This document shows, piece by piece, positions 53,040 through 62,293 of a stretch of 64,000 nucleotides of DNA; the stretch's first letter is position 1, and each line of letters starts with the position of its first letter. Position numbers and translations under genes: made by a program. The stretch comes from Paenibacillus pabuli. GTDB lineage: Bacteria; Bacillota; Bacilli; Paenibacillales; Paenibacillaceae. The notes beneath the pieces were generated by a model. It was not told the origin of the DNA. It made no database searches and saw nothing but the letters and a program-made list of their open reading frames with translations. Where the stretch lies: contig NZ_JBDOIO010000003.1 of NCBI RefSeq assembly GCF_039831995.1, positions 1,116,001 through 1,180,000 on the forward strand. The letters run 5' to 3'.

Positions 53040-54446
53040 TTATTTGAGAGAGGCCGGCAGTTTGACGCCAATCAGTTTGCCTTCGGCCTGTATGATGATC
53101 ATGCCACCGGTCTTCAACGTTGCTTCGTGTAAGTCAGCACCGGTTTTCACACGAAACACAGGCTGACTTGTCAGCAAGTTGATTCCAAGCAGTGTACCAT
53201 TGCGCTGCGCACGATACATCCCTTTGCCATATATACTAACCTGGGACACAGGAGCATCGCCATTCCACTGAACCGCACTGCCATTCACCAGCTTGAGGCC
53301 CTTTAATTCACTATCTGTAACAGAGTCTCTGTAAATAAGACGCCCCTGAACTATGCCCACCAGCTCTCCGTTAACCCCGCCAGGACGACTAAACGTCCTT
53401 GATGGAGCATCGCCATTTTTGTAAGTATCCAGATCGTACTCAGCAATTAGGCCGGCTTGTTCAACATAAAGATTGCCTTCACTTGCCAACACACTTCCCT
53501 GACCGCGCTCATATGGCGGGTCACCGGGCATTTTCCAATTGAATTCTAAGGTTCCTTTCAATGCACCGTTCTTAACATTATAGGCATTTATCTGTAATTT
53601 CCGATCCGGAATCGACTGATAATCGACTAGAAGCGGAGAGTAATAATCAACAGAGTACACGAGTCCATTCTTCACTTGAATCGCTTCTCCCTGACCAAAT
53701 TCACTCCACAATTTTTTCCCGGTTTTCTTATCATAAGCATTCAGCTGCACAGAAGTTAATGCGCCCTGTACGAAGAACGTTCGCAGTACAACTCCATCCG
53801 ATTCCTGAAGATAAGCGGTACCATTTCCTTCAGCCATTGCCTCATCAGCCTTCCATCGCAGCTTGCCTGTCTTGCGATCAAAAGAAAACGTGGTGCTTCC
53901 CTTGATTACATAAAGTGTATCTGCAGTAGGAATTAGCGCTTCTGTACGCTCGCGTGTATCTATCCACGTGGATGTGCCCGATTGCCATAATGCCTTTCCT
54001 GTCTTGGCATTCACAGCATATGGCTTATGATTCGAGGACAGGCCATACAGTATGCCGTTATCATAAACGATGCTAGGTGTCAGATCATTACCATACGTCC
54101 ACAGCTGCTTGCCTGTAGCTGCATCCCATGCGACCAGTTTGCTTTTTGAAAAAGCAAATACCTTACCGTCTTCTGCAGCCGCCTGTTGCCCCACGTTGTT
54201 TTCATTCATATCCGAGTCGTTGTCTACCTTCACTGTCCAGGAAGGTTTAATTTCAGGCACTGTAAATTTGGAATATGAATTCCAATTGTAAATGGAAATA
54301 TCCGCTTTCTCCGCCAAAGCCTGAGAAGGCATCGCGGTGTACCCTCCGCTAACGGCGATTAGGGCAGCGGTTAACCCTGAAAGGGCGCGAACGTATTGAT
54401 GATATTTACGTTTCTTTGTTTGTAATTTAGTCTGCTTAATCGGCAT
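53040..54446 (-). CDS. Secreted PQQ-like beta-propeller repeat protein
   Basis: 468 aa with AAGGAGG before the ATG. A basic N-terminus and membrane-type segment (about 20-46) form a signal peptide. The mature part carries repeated PQQ-propeller motifs such as LVAWDAATGKQLWTYGND near 107, YAVNAKTGKALWQSG near 142 and FSFDRKTGKLRWKAD near 182. Such propellers usually act as extracellular scaffolds or binding proteins rather than enzymes. No partner gene is adjacent. Function unknown. Confidence 0.8.
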   Translation of the reverse strand: MPIKQTKLQTKKRKYHQYVRALSGLTAALIAVSGGYTAMPSQALAEKADISIYNWNSYSKFTVPEIKPSWTVKVDNDSDMNENNVGQQAAAEDGKVFAFSKSKLVAWDAATGKQLWTYGNDLTPSIVYDNGILYGLSSNHKPYAVNAKTGKALWQSGTSTWIDTRERTEALIPTADTLYVIKGSTTFSFDRKTGKLRWKADEAMAEGNGTAYLQESDGVVLRTFFVQGALTSVQLNAYDKKTGKKLWSEFGQGEAIQVKNGLVYSVDYYSPLLVDYQSIPDRKLQINAYNVKNGALKGTLEFNWKMPGDPPYERGQGSVLASEGNLYVEQAGLIAEYDLDTYKNGDAPSRTFSRPGGVNGELVGIVQGRLIYRDSVTDSELKGLKLVNGSAVQWNGDAPVSQVSIYGKGMYRAQRNGTLLGINLLTSQPVFRVKTGADLHEATLKTGGMIIIQAEGKLIGVKLPASLK

Positions 54447-54641
54447 GGAAATCCTCCTTCATGTTAGTGTAATCTCTTAAATCTACTAAACCTTGATTGA
54501 GTAAAAAGTAAACATTTGGAACAAATCTAGTATATAAGAAGATTAATTTGGGAGCAATTAACAAATTATATCTCTTGTTCTGTAATTTGTTTACCTCCGA
54601 TAATCATCAGGTAACGATTAAGCCTTTTTCTTAGTAATTAG

Positions 54642-54672
54642 TGCATATTTCACCAGACCGATTTGCATACTA
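54642..54672 (+). promoter_or_regulatory. Sigma-G/F-like forespore promoter
   Basis: TGCATA (54642-54647) and CATACTA (54666-54672) are separated by 18 bases, close to the sigma-G consensus (TGHATA / CATWMTA). It lies about 38 bases before the TTG start of the Gln-rich gene. Confidence 0.5.
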
Positions 54673-54709
54673 CATCAAGTAATCAAATGACGTTTAGGAG
54701 GCTATTCAC

Positions 54710-55057
54710 TTGAATCAATTTTCACAGTCCCAACAAATTACCCAATTGGCTCAACAGCTCACGCAGCAAACACAGCAAGCATCCATGCAGTATCAACAGC
54801 TGCTGAGACAAGAGCAAAGCAATGCCCAACAGCTTGAGCAACTCGCTCAACGTGAACAGCAAGCTGCTCATATTATCCAGACAGCACTTCAAGGGCACCA
54901 AACGGCTATCCAACAATTACAACAAATCGCTAACCTTGCCCAACAATTGGCGAACACGACTCAACATGCATCCTTCGTGGATCAACCATACAACAACCCT
55001 GTAATTGGTTCGCCTTCGCCATCCTTCGGGCAGTTTTTAAACCAACCTCGTCAATAA
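54710..55057 (+). CDS. Glutamine-rich small protein, probably spore-associated
   Basis: 115 aa from a TTG preceded by AGGAGG. 36 of 115 residues are Gln and there is no Cys. Residues about 6-88 form a long helical, coiled-coil-like stretch with QQ pairs (QQASMQYQQLLRQEQ near 22); the tail is Pro/Ser/Gly-rich (VIGSPSPSFGQFLNQP). I do not recognise the family. No signal peptide. A sigma-G-like promoter and location among spore genes suggest a forespore or spore-core protein, perhaps in the style of Gln-rich SASP-gamma, though without its repeats. Confidence 0.75.
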   Translation: MNQFSQSQQITQLAQQLTQQTQQASMQYQQLLRQEQSNAQQLEQLAQREQQAAHIIQTALQGHQTAIQQLQQIANLAQQLANTTQHASFVDQPYNNPVIGSPSPSFGQFLNQPRQ

Positions 55058-55065
55058 GAGAAGAT

Positions 55066-55098
55066 AAAAAAGGAACCCGATTTGCGGGTTCCTTTTTT
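55066..55098. terminator. Bidirectional rho-independent terminator
   Basis: AAAAAAGGAACCC / GGGTTCCTTTTTT, a perfect 13-bp stem with a 7-nt loop, between the convergent Gln-rich gene and manganese catalase gene. Confidence 0.85.
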
Positions 55099-55117
55099 AT
55101 CTCTGTATATACTACTC

Positions 55118-55972
55118 TTAAGCGTTCAAATCATATATACCCGGGCTATGCTCATTCGGAAGTTCCGGCATATACGGTAGCGGGAATCCCTGTGGAGGGT
55201 CGATAACCTGAAGTTCCCCACCATTGCGACTAGGTGATTGACCACTATATATTTCAGCAATTCGGGTATGATCCAAACGGAAGTTAAACTGGGCATTATG
55301 GAAGCCAAGATCAACGTACTTCTGGCATTCCGGGTATTTGTTGATATCGTAGTTCGGAATCGGGAATATTTTACCCCAGTTAACACCTAACGTTTCCAGC
55401 GCTTTGGCAAAGGCATTTTGATGCGCATTATCACGAACAATCAGGAAACCCAAAGTTTCACGGAACGCTTTGTTCGTGCTCATTTCATAGATTCTTGTTT
55501 TTTGTAATACTCCCGTCGATTCCAGCACAACGTTATCCAGCAAGTTGCTGACCAGATTGCCATGATCATACACATAATTACCAAGCCACGGATTTCCAGC
55601 TGCATCTACAGGCAATGAGCTTTGAGCACCCATAATGTAATGATGTGGGTTCGCGTGCTTAATGGCTTCGTCGAGTGGAGCGCCGTCGATACCCGCATCT
55701 CCTGCTCCTTCTGCACCTGCTCCGGTCAACAATTGGTTTATCGTTTGCTGCACTAATTCAATGTGGCTTAACTCCTCGAGAAAAATACCGCGCAGCAAAT
55801 CTCTGTACTGTGTTGCTTTCCCTCTGAAGTTGCTGCTTTGAAAGAAAAACTGCATCATGGTTCGCATTTCTCCAAATTGTCCGCCCAACGTTTCCTGTAA
55901 CACTTTGGCTGCGGCCGGATCCGGCTTGTCCGGAACGATCATGTTGATCAGGTCTTCTCTATAAAAAAACAT
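55118..55972 (-). CDS. Manganese-catalase family protein
   Basis: 284 aa. GGAGGAC precedes the ATG. The four-helix ferritin-like fold of manganese catalases is recognisable with its metal-ligand segments: GGQFGEMRTMMQF near 30-42, LEELSHIELV near 68-77, VLESTG near 150 and RDNAHQNAF near 181. All expected Glu and His ligands are present, so it may disproportionate hydrogen peroxide. Relatives include CotJC of the spore coat. It is near spore genes, and a second paralogue lies at 56816-57655. Confidence 0.88.
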   Translation of the reverse strand: MFFYREDLINMIVPDKPDPAAAKVLQETLGGQFGEMRTMMQFFFQSSNFRGKATQYRDLLRGIFLEELSHIELVQQTINQLLTGAGAEGAGDAGIDGAPLDEAIKHANPHHYIMGAQSSLPVDAAGNPWLGNYVYDHGNLVSNLLDNVVLESTGVLQKTRIYEMSTNKAFRETLGFLIVRDNAHQNAFAKALETLGVNWGKIFPIPNYDINKYPECQKYVDLGFHNAQFNFRLDHTRIAEIYSGQSPSRNGGELQVIDPPQGFPLPYMPELPNEHSPGIYDLNA

Positions 55973-56043
55973 GGTTGTCCTCCATTCAAGTAAATTACAA
56001 CCTTAGTTTCTGTCTTCTTCCTGAATTTATGTAAAAACTTGAC

Positions 56044-56060
56044 TAACCAATGTTTGGTTA
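56044..56060. promoter_or_regulatory. Inverted repeat between catalase and DUF3231 genes
   Basis: TAACCAA-TGT-TTGGTTA, a perfect 7-bp inverted repeat about 75 bases before each of the two divergent genes. It resembles a dimeric-repressor operator, but the factor is unknown. Confidence 0.35.
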
Positions 56061-56136
56061 TTAACAAGAATATTATTATTACATTAAGGAAAACATAACT
56101 CGGTAAAACGACATCATATTTGGAGGGGAATTACAA

Positions 56137-56655
56137 ATGGGTATTTTAAGCGGCAATCCCAAAAATGAACCAATGCATTACGGAGAAATTTTCAGTGTGT
56201 GGCAATGCTCCATGGTAGCCAAAGGATCAGTATCCTGTTATCAAGCATACTTAAATCATGCCGGTGATAAGGATTTGAAGAAAATTCTCGATGATTTGTT
56301 GGATCAGGCCAAACTTGAAGCTAAAGAATGCGATACTCTCTTAACTGAAAACGGAATTGCTCCTGCCCCAACCTTGCCGGAAAGACCTCCTGTAAAATTG
56401 GAAGATATCCCGGCTGGTGCAAGATTCACGGATCCTGAAATTGCGGCTAAAGTGGCAGCAGATACATCATTAGGTCTGGTCGCGGCGAGTCAAGCCATGG
56501 GACAATCCATTAGAGAAGATATCGGCGCATTATTCGCCAAGTATCACCTCACCAAAACGGCACTAGGTGTTCGTATTTTGCAGTTGACGAAAGAAAAGGG
56601 CTGGCTCGTCCCTCCACCTCTTCAAATCAAAAGACCTGATTCTGACCAAGCATAA
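56137..56655 (+). CDS. DUF3231 family protein
   Basis: 172 aa with GGAGGGG before the ATG. It matches the DUF3231 family: MHYGEIFSVWQCSMVAKGSV near 13-32, then LDQAKLEAKECDTLLTENGI and a C-terminal helical part. These proteins are helical bundles, often near spore or stress genes in Bacilli. DUF3231 members usually carry two such halves (about 330 aa), so this is a single-unit form. Function unknown; its position between two Mn-catalase genes suggests a related ferritin-like role. Confidence 0.8.
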   Translation: MGILSGNPKNEPMHYGEIFSVWQCSMVAKGSVSCYQAYLNHAGDKDLKKILDDLLDQAKLEAKECDTLLTENGIAPAPTLPERPPVKLEDIPAGARFTDPEIAAKVAADTSLGLVAASQAMGQSIREDIGALFAKYHLTKTALGVRILQLTKEKGWLVPPPLQIKRPDSDQA

Positions 56656-56691
56656 TTAACTCTACGCCTGCTAAATATTAGTCTTCACTCT

Positions 56692-56732
56692 AAGACAAAG
56701 AAGGAGAAGCTTGCCTCTCCATTCTTTGTCTT
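56692..56732 (+). terminator. Terminator of the DUF3231 gene
   Basis: AAGACAAAGAA-GGAG pairs with CTCC-A-TTCTTTGTCTT (one bulge), followed by TTTT. It lies 37 bases past the stop. Confidence 0.7.
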
Positions 56733-56815
56733 TTTGCTATTCCCTTTGTTTAGAATCTATGGAGCAGGTTATATAACTTTAGAATTAATCAACCATACAA
56801 ATGGAGGGATTCATA

Positions 56816-57655
56816 ATGTTTAGACATCAGAAGGAACTACAATTCGAAGTAAAAGTAGATCGCCCGGATCCCGTATTTGCTCGTCAAGTCCAGGAAGTAT
56901 TGGGTGGACAGTTCGGGGAAATGACCGTTATGATGCAGTACCTATTTCAAGGATTTAATTGTCGGGGCGAAGAAAAATACAAGGATATGCTCATGGATAT
57001 CGGCACAGAGGAAATTGGCCACGTCGAAATGCTCTGCGCATTGATCAGCCAGCTGCTGGACGGCGCCACTCCAGTGGAACAACAAAAAGCAGCTGAGGAT
57101 CCCGTTACTGCTGCCATCATGGGAGGGATCAACCCTCAACACCTGCTGGTAAGCGGACTAGGCGGCTTGCCTACGAACTCTACCGGCGTACCTTGGAATG
57201 GTTCATATATTGTGGCAAGTGGCAACCTTCTTGCAGACATGCGCTCCAACCTGCATGCCGAAAGTCAGGGCCGTTTACAGGTCGCAAGACTCTATCACAT
57301 GACCACCGATGAAGGCGTTCGTGCAACGTTCCGCAAAATGCTGGCACGCGACCGTTATCATCAATATCAATGGATGGCGGCGATTCAGGAACTGGAAGAA
57401 AAGAACGGAGTGGTTGTTCCAGCATCCTTCCCACCTGAAGCCGAGCAGGAATCTCAGCCAGAAGCCTATGAGTTCTGGAATCTCTCTGAAGGCACTGAAT
57501 CCAGCGAAGGTTTATGGGCTAAAGGAAGCGCACCCGATGGTACCGGAGACTTCGTGTATATCTCCAATCCGGTTCCTAAAGGACAAGTCTATGAACCTGC
57601 CATTCCGGCAACAGAACTTCATCATGACCTGGATGGTAAAGCGAGCGATAAATAA
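56816..57655 (+). CDS. Manganese-catalase family protein, second copy
   Basis: 279 aa from the ATG at 56816, which has GGAGGG 7 bases upstream; an ATG 15 bases earlier overlaps that site. The segments GGQFGEMTVMMQY near 32-44, TEEIGHVEML near 62-71, LHAESQGR near 145 and RDRYHQYQW near 178 keep the Glu and His ligands. It is clearly diverged from the copy at 55118-55972 and has a longer acidic C-terminus. It probably consumes peroxide or stores/handles Mn in spores. Confidence 0.87.
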   Translation: MFRHQKELQFEVKVDRPDPVFARQVQEVLGGQFGEMTVMMQYLFQGFNCRGEEKYKDMLMDIGTEEIGHVEMLCALISQLLDGATPVEQQKAAEDPVTAAIMGGINPQHLLVSGLGGLPTNSTGVPWNGSYIVASGNLLADMRSNLHAESQGRLQVARLYHMTTDEGVRATFRKMLARDRYHQYQWMAAIQELEEKNGVVVPASFPPEAEQESQPEAYEFWNLSEGTESSEGLWAKGSAPDGTGDFVYISNPVPKGQVYEPAIPATELHHDLDGKASDK

Positions 57656-57761
57656 TAGTTAACTCTATAAAATATTCATTATGTATATGAATCTTACTAC
57701 GTTTCTTCCTTACTGTATGGGGTACTAAATCAAATAGACTAATATCTGGAGGTGTTTCACG

Positions 57762-57953
57762 ATGGCGACGAAGGAACTTGCTTTGCACGAGAAACTCGAA
57801 ATTCATGAACTGCTTACTTTGAAAACATCATGTGCCACCAAAGCCGTAACCATGCTGGAACTTGTCAAAGACGATAAATTGAAATCCTTAATTGAAGATG
57901 ATTTGGACAACTCTTCCAAAGCAATTGAAGAATTGAAATCCCTATTAAAATAA
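57762..57953 (+). CDS. CotF-type small coat protein, N-terminal half
   Basis: 63 aa with GGAGG before the ATG. ELALHEKLEIHELLTLKTSC near 4-23 aligns with the N-terminal half of the fused protein 38971-39468. It is a two-helix unit. The next gene, 13 bases downstream, encodes the C-terminal half, so the two are co-transcribed and probably assemble together. The arrangement resembles the small CotF-related yra genes of B. subtilis. Confidence 0.78.
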   Translation: MATKELALHEKLEIHELLTLKTSCATKAVTMLELVKDDKLKSLIEDDLDNSSKAIEELKSLLK

Positions 57954-57966
57954 GGAGGCATCTCTT

Positions 57967-58278
57967 ATGACTACGACCAAAACGAAAGAAATGCTGGTTA
58001 AGGCTATTGCCCCAATGGATGATTTGGCGATTGCTACCGATCTGCTTCTGTCTGCCAAATCAGCAGTACGCACGTATGCCATTGCTCTTACCGAAACGGC
58101 GACACCAAGAGTCCGGAAAGTACTAAAAGCCCAGCTCGATACAGCAGTCGACACCCATCAAAAAATCGCCGATTACATGATCAAAAACGAAATGTACCAT
58201 CCATATAATATCGACGAACAAGTTGAGCATGATTTGGAAAAGTCTGATAAAGCTTTACAATTGGTGGATTCTAACTAA
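57967..58278 (+). CDS. CotF-type coat protein, C-terminal half
   Basis: 103 aa with AAGGAGG before the ATG. AKSAVRTYAIALTETATPRV near 39-58 and a tail YMIKNEMYHPYNIDEQVEHD align with the second half of 38971-39468 (Coat_F region). It follows the N-half gene by 13 bases. Together they restore a four-helix protein. A terminator follows. Confidence 0.8.
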   Translation: MTTTKTKEMLVKAIAPMDDLAIATDLLLSAKSAVRTYAIALTETATPRVRKVLKAQLDTAVDTHQKIADYMIKNEMYHPYNIDEQVEHDLEKSDKALQLVDSN

Positions 58279-58298
58279 AAGTTATTTTTTCCCATCTC

Positions 58299-58332
58299 AA
58301 AAACGACTCTGTTATTTCACGGAGTCGTTTTT
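58299..58332. terminator. Bidirectional rho-independent terminator
   Basis: AAAAACGACTCTG / CGGAGTCGTTTTT (one T-G pair) with an 8-nt loop. It ends the CotF pair and overlaps the 3' end of the convergent germination gene, whose stop lies at 58317. Confidence 0.75.
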
Positions 58333-59420
58333 TTGTTCATTCTTTTTTTAAAGAGGATAACTACAAATAACAATACGGGAAGGAAGATTTGAAATACGGG
58401 AGAAGAATAATTCAACGTAACCCCCCGACCGACTTCTATATGTTCAGTATAAGTCGGTGACAAGAATGACAAACCACATAGAAGGACCCCTACCGCAAAT
58501 ACCCACTTCTTGTAACTGACTCCTGTTACTCTTTCGAGACCTATAACAGCCCCATGAAAGAAGGCGGCAATTTTAATACCTAACCCTAAAAATAGAAGCA
58601 TAGTAAATAGTGCATCCATCCGCTCGAACACCTCAGTCAATTCAATCATTTGAACCGTTTCGAGAAGCGGCAGAGCGCTATACGTAGCAATCTGAGGACC
58701 TAGGACAAAAATAATAAGTTGATTAATAAATGTTAGAGCAAGCGCAGTTACGATATAAGCAGTGATCACGACTTTATTAAAATTCCTGCCTTTACGAGCA
58801 TATGGATAAAAAACCAGAAATAAAACAACCTGTCCGAACGGAAAGGAAATGATTTCAGGAAATGCAGCTTTGACAATGGGTTTCCATCCATTCTCCAAAA
58901 CAGGTAATACCAGTTCGGCATGAAAAATGCCTGTTGAAGGAATCAATATGCTGATCAAGGTATATCCCAGCAGCATCATAGGAAACAAAATCATACACAT
59001 AAGAAACAGTACACGGTATCCGTATCGTACTGTATTGGAGACGACCAGGATCGTGATCACGGTGATAAGCCACATGGGTGTTCTGTTTAGCAGAGTCAAT
59101 ACGGTGACTTCACTTAAATCACGTAAGTTTCGGGAAGCCTCATAAGCAAAATAACCCACAAACATCAAGTTAAGTATGGTTCCCATGATTTTACCCATAT
59201 AACGACGAAACAATAGAAACAAATCCAATTCAGGTTCCTGATGATGAATTCCGAGATGAATAAGTAACAATAACAACCCGGCTAGAGCCCCTGCAAGCAT
59301 GGCTAACCACGCATCCTGTTTGGCTTCCCCACCCATTAGAAATAAAGTTGTACTTCCAACTTCAAATAGGGAAAGACAAACAGCCAGTTCCGATATGCGA
59401 AGAGAATTAGCTGTGGTCAT
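58317..59420 (-). CDS. Spore germination permease (GerAB family)
   Basis: 367 aa with ten expected membrane segments and the amino-acid/polyamine/organocation fold of GerAB/KB/BB proteins. It is the third gene of the operon. In the germinant receptor this subunit binds the germinant in the inner spore membrane. The N-terminal ISELAVCLSLFEVGSTTLFL near 9-28 is typical. Confidence 0.87.
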   Translation of the reverse strand: MTTANSLRISELAVCLSLFEVGSTTLFLMGGEAKQDAWLAMLAGALAGLLLLLIHLGIHHQEPELDLFLLFRRYMGKIMGTILNLMFVGYFAYEASRNLRDLSEVTVLTLLNRTPMWLITVITILVVSNTVRYGYRVLFLMCMILFPMMLLGYTLISILIPSTGIFHAELVLPVLENGWKPIVKAAFPEIISFPFGQVVLFLVFYPYARKGRNFNKVVITAYIVTALALTFINQLIIFVLGPQIATYSALPLLETVQMIELTEVFERMDALFTMLLFLGLGIKIAAFFHGAVIGLERVTGVSYKKWVFAVGVLLCGLSFLSPTYTEHIEVGRGVTLNYSSPVFQIFLPVLLFVVILFKKRMNKKTTP

Positions 59421-59457
59421 TATTCTTCATCTCCTTGAGTGAGTTTACATCTTTTCC

Positions 59458-60666
59458 TTATTCGGATCCAAGCAATTTGCTAAAAGAGTCCTGAAGTAAT
59501 CCTATTCTTCTGACGCTAACATTCACATTAATGTTAATGTCCATGTTTCTTAGTTCTTCTGGCCAGGATTCTTTTAGTGACTTCCAGTCTTTGGGTTGAT
59601 GCTGATGAATTTTGTTTCCAATCCCCAATAGGTCCACTTTTAGTTGCTGAGTTGCCTTCCAGCCTTCCATCATCTGTGCTTCGATCAGCTGTTCAGCCTG
59701 ATGCTGTAACGCATGGATACCTTCTGTGGACGAGATTTTTTTCTTGGAAGTGCTCTCATCCAGCTCTCCGCTCACTTTCGCATCTACACGAACGGTATAA
59801 CGGGAGCCCGTCTTGATCGGCTTCGTCTTTACTGTTGCTTTTCGAACTAGAAACGAGTTGATTTCCCCATTTTCACCTGCATATCTAAGGTTCGTCCTTT
59901 TCACTTGATCCGTTAGCCAAGCTACCCCCAAGCTTTCACTTTGGCTTAGCTTTCCGATTTTCTTGTCCTTAGAGAACACGCTTAATCCCTCCAGTCTTAA
60001 CTTGGCTGGTGATGAAGTCTCTTTAAAAACATCTATATTTTCTATTTTTTTATGATCCTGACCTTTGACCGTTACGATGGGTACCCCGGCCGCTCCGCTG
60101 TCAGAAGAGATTTTCATCGCAAATTCGTGTAGGTTAACTAGAGGATAGTATGATCCCCGCTCATGATCTCGTTGTAAGATATCGGATAGGGCACGACCTG
60201 GGTTCTTCTCCGGTGGAACCATTTTATTCAGATAATCTTTGGCCTCCCCATCAGCGATAAGCATCTTTACGGTTTGGCGGGGTTCAATATTACGATAGTA
60301 ATTGTCAAGAATTTCCGAAATTCCCTGCTCTGCTGCTTTTTCCCCGATTACTAACACGTTGGTATGTGCAAAGTATAATTTTTTTGGATTTTCTACACTG
60401 CTTTGGGCAACAGCTTCTCTGATCGTTTTTCCTTGAGAAGTAAAGGTGGTCACGGTAGACTGAGAGCCCCCCCCTGAGGATCCGCTTGTACTGCTCGCTG
60501 GTGGTACAATAACCTGATAGGTGATCCTCCAGTTTCCGTTATGTTTATCAAACCCCGTTGCTGATGTAATGCCTAGATCGTTCATTTCAGTCCGATTACC
60601 ACAACCTCCAAGTAAAGTTACCCACATAAGCACTAAAAACATGTGTCGTCTATTCACAGGAATCAC
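59458..60666 (-). CDS. Spore germination lipoprotein (GerAC family)
   Basis: 402 aa from a GTG at 60666, chosen because AAAGGAG lies 9 bases upstream; longer in-frame starts would overlap the GerAA end. Signal and lipobox MFLVLMWVTLLGGC-G near the N-terminus indicate lipidation, followed by NRTEMNDLGITSATGFDKH as in Ger(x)C proteins. It is the peripheral receptor subunit. Gene order GerAA, GerAC, GerAB matches the gerK type. Confidence 0.88.
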   Translation of the reverse strand: MIPVNRRHMFLVLMWVTLLGGCGNRTEMNDLGITSATGFDKHNGNWRITYQVIVPPASSTSGSSGGGSQSTVTTFTSQGKTIREAVAQSSVENPKKLYFAHTNVLVIGEKAAEQGISEILDNYYRNIEPRQTVKMLIADGEAKDYLNKMVPPEKNPGRALSDILQRDHERGSYYPLVNLHEFAMKISSDSGAAGVPIVTVKGQDHKKIENIDVFKETSSPAKLRLEGLSVFSKDKKIGKLSQSESLGVAWLTDQVKRTNLRYAGENGEINSFLVRKATVKTKPIKTGSRYTVRVDAKVSGELDESTSKKKISSTEGIHALQHQAEQLIEAQMMEGWKATQQLKVDLLGIGNKIHQHQPKDWKSLKESWPEELRNMDININVNVSVRRIGLLQDSFSKLLGSE

Positions 60667-60679
60667 ATAAACTACTCCT

Positions 60680-62293
60680 TTACTCGCTAGCATCAGATTC
60701 GTTTATACTGCTTATGGCATTGTCTGAACCTGCCGGATATTGATGCGGAGCTTGCCTTGTTTTGTTTGAATCCGCTTTTTCACTCGGTCTTGTCTTCATG
60801 GCCCACCATGGAACCCGCAAGATGAGATCTTTCATGTTCGATTTGTAAAATGGACTGAATGGCATTAAGTAATCAACTCCGAATGACTTTAGTGACACCA
60901 AATGAGCCAACAGCGGCACTGCACCTGCCAATATGCCGAACAAACCAAGGGTACCTGCCAGTATCATAAATGGAAAACGCATTAACCGGACTGCTGTCGC
61001 CATGCTGAAATATGGAATAACAAAGTTCGATATGGCCGTGAAGGATACCACAATAACCATCGCTCCCGAAACCAGTCCAGCTTCTACTGCAGCTTGACCA
61101 ATAACCAATGCACCGACAATAGAGATCGCCGGTCCAATCGCTCGCGGCATCCGAACACCTGCCTCACGAATAACCTCAAATGTAATTTCCATAAGCAAGG
61201 CTTCAAGTAACGCAGGAAAAGGGACGCCTTCCCGCTGAGCTGCCAGAGTGATTAATAATGTGGTGGGTATCATTTCTTGCTGGAACGTAGTTAAAGCAAT
61301 GAACGTAGATGGCAGCAATAAAGAGACTAAAAAAGACAAAAACCGAATGGTTCTCAAAAAAGTGGAGATATCATAACGCTGGTAGTAATCTTCTGTGGTC
61401 TGAAAAAAGTTGAAAAAGGTGACTGGAGCAATCAGGGCAAAAGGGGTTCCATCAACAAGAATGGCTACTTGTCCATCCAGCAAACTGCCGGCTACTGTAT
61501 CTGGGCGTTCTGTGTTTAGCAAAGTAGGAAAGGGCGAAAGAGGTGCGTCCTGTATAAATTCTTCTATGTACCCACTCTCAAGTATACTGTCCGTATTGAT
61601 GGAACTTAGTCTCTTCATGACTTCTTCAACCACTTCTGACTTGGCGATCCCTTGAATATAGGCCACTGCAATTGACGTTTGGGTGCGCTCTCCAATAATG
61701 TGCATTTGAAACTTCAAATCAGGAGTCCGAATTTTTCGCCGAATCAAGGTTATATTGGTGGTAATTTCCTCCGTAAATCCTTCCTTTGGCCCCCTAACCA
61801 CCGTCTGGGATGTTGGTTCCTGCACTGCCCTTCTTTCCCCTCCAGCAAGGGGAACTGTTATAACTTGTTGTACACCGTCAATAAGAATAACCACATTTCC
61901 GGTTAATAAGGCTTGATAGACCTGTTGCGGTGAATCCACGTTTTCGATATTTCCTGTAGGTAAGATTTTTCTCACTAATACATCTGCTGGTTGTTCTTCA
62001 AATGGTGGAGATGTGTTAACAAATTGCGTGACATTCTCCATAAGCTCAACTAACAGGGTGGAATCTGTCAAACCTTCAATGTAACAAACGGCTAGAGAGG
62101 TCCCGTTTGCAGCAGATCCAGGGAAATCACGAGCCACAAAATCAGGACTATATTCAAATGCTTTTTTAATAGAACTAAGTTTATTTTGTAGTGATGGATC
62201 CAACTTTTCAGAATACTGTTTTTGTTTCTGCTGGACTTCTCCCCCCTTCTGAGTTTGAGGTTGAAATATATTTTTAATCCACCGAAACAGCAT
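60680..62293 (-). CDS. Spore germination protein (GerAA family)
   Basis: 537 aa. A long hydrophilic N-terminal half with NTSPPFEEQPADVLVRKIL near 103 and the conserved VVEEVMKRLSSINTDSILES near 220 precedes about five membrane segments, with MPRAIGPAISIVGALVIGQA near 383. It is the largest subunit of a nutrient germinant receptor and heads the operon. GGAGGTGAG precedes the start. A weak GCATACTT (62348-62341, minus) could be a sigma-G -10 but lacks a good -35. Confidence 0.9.
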   Translation of the reverse strand: MLFRWIKNIFQPQTQKGGEVQQKQKQYSEKLDPSLQNKLSSIKKAFEYSPDFVARDFPGSAANGTSLAVCYIEGLTDSTLLVELMENVTQFVNTSPPFEEQPADVLVRKILPTGNIENVDSPQQVYQALLTGNVVILIDGVQQVITVPLAGGERRAVQEPTSQTVVRGPKEGFTEEITTNITLIRRKIRTPDLKFQMHIIGERTQTSIAVAYIQGIAKSEVVEEVMKRLSSINTDSILESGYIEEFIQDAPLSPFPTLLNTERPDTVAGSLLDGQVAILVDGTPFALIAPVTFFNFFQTTEDYYQRYDISTFLRTIRFLSFLVSLLLPSTFIALTTFQQEMIPTTLLITLAAQREGVPFPALLEALLMEITFEVIREAGVRMPRAIGPAISIVGALVIGQAAVEAGLVSGAMVIVVSFTAISNFVIPYFSMATAVRLMRFPFMILAGTLGLFGILAGAVPLLAHLVSLKSFGVDYLMPFSPFYKSNMKDLILRVPWWAMKTRPSEKADSNKTRQAPHQYPAGSDNAISSINESDASE

